Source of the DNA: JBEKDJ01 sp050014415
GTDB taxonomy: Bacteria; Desulfobacterota; BSN033; UBA1163
Reading direction: 5' to 3'
Assembly: GCA_050014415.1 (NCBI GenBank)
Contig: JBEKDJ010000103.1
Coordinates: forward strand, 1 to 14,196
Length of the DNA stretch: 14,196 bases
A program made the position numbers and the translations under genes. Every line of letters starts with the position of its first letter. Within the stretch, counting starts at the first letter, position 1. The notes under the pieces are model-generated. The model searched no databases. It was given only the letters and a program-made list of their open reading frames with translations, and was not told the origin of the DNA. Shown piece after piece: positions 13,479 to 14,196 of this stretch.

Positions 13479-14180
13479 TCAAAACAAACCCTTGAAAAAA
13501 CGATTCCATCGCGGATGAAAGAAAGATCCCTCACGGGAAATTGCCACGGCTGTTGCACGGCCCAAGATAAGCTTCCGATCCACAAATCCAAAAAAACGTG
13601 AGTCTGCACTATTGTCGCGATTATCCCCCATCATGAAATATTTCCCTTTGGGCATGGTGATCGGCCCAAATGAGTGCATAGAAGGCCAAGGCCTTGAGGG
13701 TGAAAGCATAATAGAATGTTTTTTCCCTTTGAGGTTTTCTGTGAGGAAAATATGACAACAGGCCAGCTCTGGCGGCATTCGATTGATTGTCTCCCGATCA
13801 AGTCCTGTATACTGTAATGCCTCTCCATTTACGATAACCTGATTTCTGTACATCGCTATCACATCACCCGGAACACCCATGACACGTTTGATCAGTCGCT
13901 TGCCATCTCCGGGTGAGTAGAATACAACAATGTCGCCACGTACAGGACTATCCCAACATGCTAAATGATATGTTGTATAAGGTAGTTTGAGATCATATGC
14001 CAATTTGTTTACAAAAACACGATCACCTTCCAAAATGGTGGGCTTCATAGAACCCGAAGGAATATCATTCCAATCGGCTATTGCTGATCTGAATGAAGTT
14101 GCAATTAATATGGTGATTATTATGCTATACCCCCATCCTCTCAAGTACATACAGAGTTTACTCTTCCATTGGCTGCTCAT
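13479..14180 (-). CDS. lepB: signal peptidase I
   Basis: A 233-residue membrane-anchored serine protease (S26) that removes signal peptides from exported preproteins on the outer face of the inner membrane. It has one N-terminal membrane segment (about 15-35) then the catalytic domain. The nucleophile is Ser44 in IPSGSMKPTILEGD, with Ser42 as likely oxyanion helper. The general base is Lys98 in RLIKRVMGVPGD. The signature GDNRDNSADSRFFGFV is at 185-200. The region at 125-175 is longer and unusual in sequence, as in the variable insert of Lep proteins. The start has AAGGGGGG seven bases upstream, just inside the window edge. It may be the first gene of the minus-strand series; whether another lepB exists elsewhere cannot be seen. 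Confidence 0.93.
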   Translation of the reverse strand: MSSQWKSKLCMYLRGWGYSIIITILIATSFRSAIADWNDIPSGSMKPTILEGDRVFVNKLAYDLKLPYTTYHLACWDSPVRGDIVVFYSPGDGKRLIKRVMGVPGDVIAMYRNQVIVNGEALQYTGLDRETINRMPPELACCHIFLTENLKGKKHSIMLSPSRPWPSMHSFGPITMPKGKYFMMGDNRDNSADSRFFGFVDRKLILGRATAVAISREGSFFHPRWNRFFKGLF

Positions 14181-14196
14181 TGTATAACCCCCCTTT

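Overview
The window looks like chromosome from a Gram-negative bacterium, most plausibly a member of the former Deltaproteobacteria (Desulfobacterota) or a near relative. The reasons are moderate GC content, a diderm cell-envelope gene set (FtsEX, EnvC, CtpA, YibQ-like deacetylase), a likely sigma-54 promoter, small Cys-pair proteins of a kind I associate with that group, and intergenic clutter made of short palindromic dispersed repeats. The taxonomic call is inference; no rRNA or tRNA gene is visible.

Left part (1 to about 8310, all plus strand): a five-S1-domain RNA-binding protein (79-1536); a secreted FKBP-type prolyl isomerase (1771-2514); then a cell-separation and envelope block: ftsE (2811), ftsX (ATGA overlap), an envC-like degenerate LytM coiled-coil protein, a carboxy-terminal processing protease (S41, CtpA family) and a divergent polysaccharide deacetylase of the YibQ family. 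FtsEX is an ABC-type transmembrane switch that in other bacteria drives EnvC-like activators, which open the autoinhibited septal amidases. The protease and YibQ-like protein commonly sit next to envC. The LytM domain here has lost all zinc ligands, which supports an activator role and not hydrolysis.

Middle (about 8350 to 10675, minus strand, gene-poor): a small two-CxxC protein, a 240-residue protein with a C-terminal TIR / nucleoside-deoxyribosyltransferase-like Rossmann domain behind a strong sigma-70-type promoter, and a 54-residue zinc-ribbon-like protein behind a sigma-54-like promoter. Between them lie about 560 and 490 bases of non-coding DNA. The first holds a 96-bp nested inverted repeat and other palindromes. 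This is the accessory part of the window.

Right part (10676 to 14180, minus strand): transcription order is signal peptidase I, a class I SAM-dependent methyltransferase, an archaeal/fungal-type aspartate-semialdehyde dehydrogenase and a secreted NodB-type polysaccharide deacetylase, with gaps of 66 to 110 bases. The methyltransferase gene is tightly bracketed by 8-bp inverted copies of GTTGGATA, in the geometry expected for the core sites of an integron-type gene cassette, although no integrase is present in the window.

Most of the window is conventional. The items most worth a second look are the TIR-like protein, the possible cassette boundaries of the methyltransferase, a Gln in place of the FtsE switch histidine, and the misplaced promoter and start of the small Cys-pair gene.
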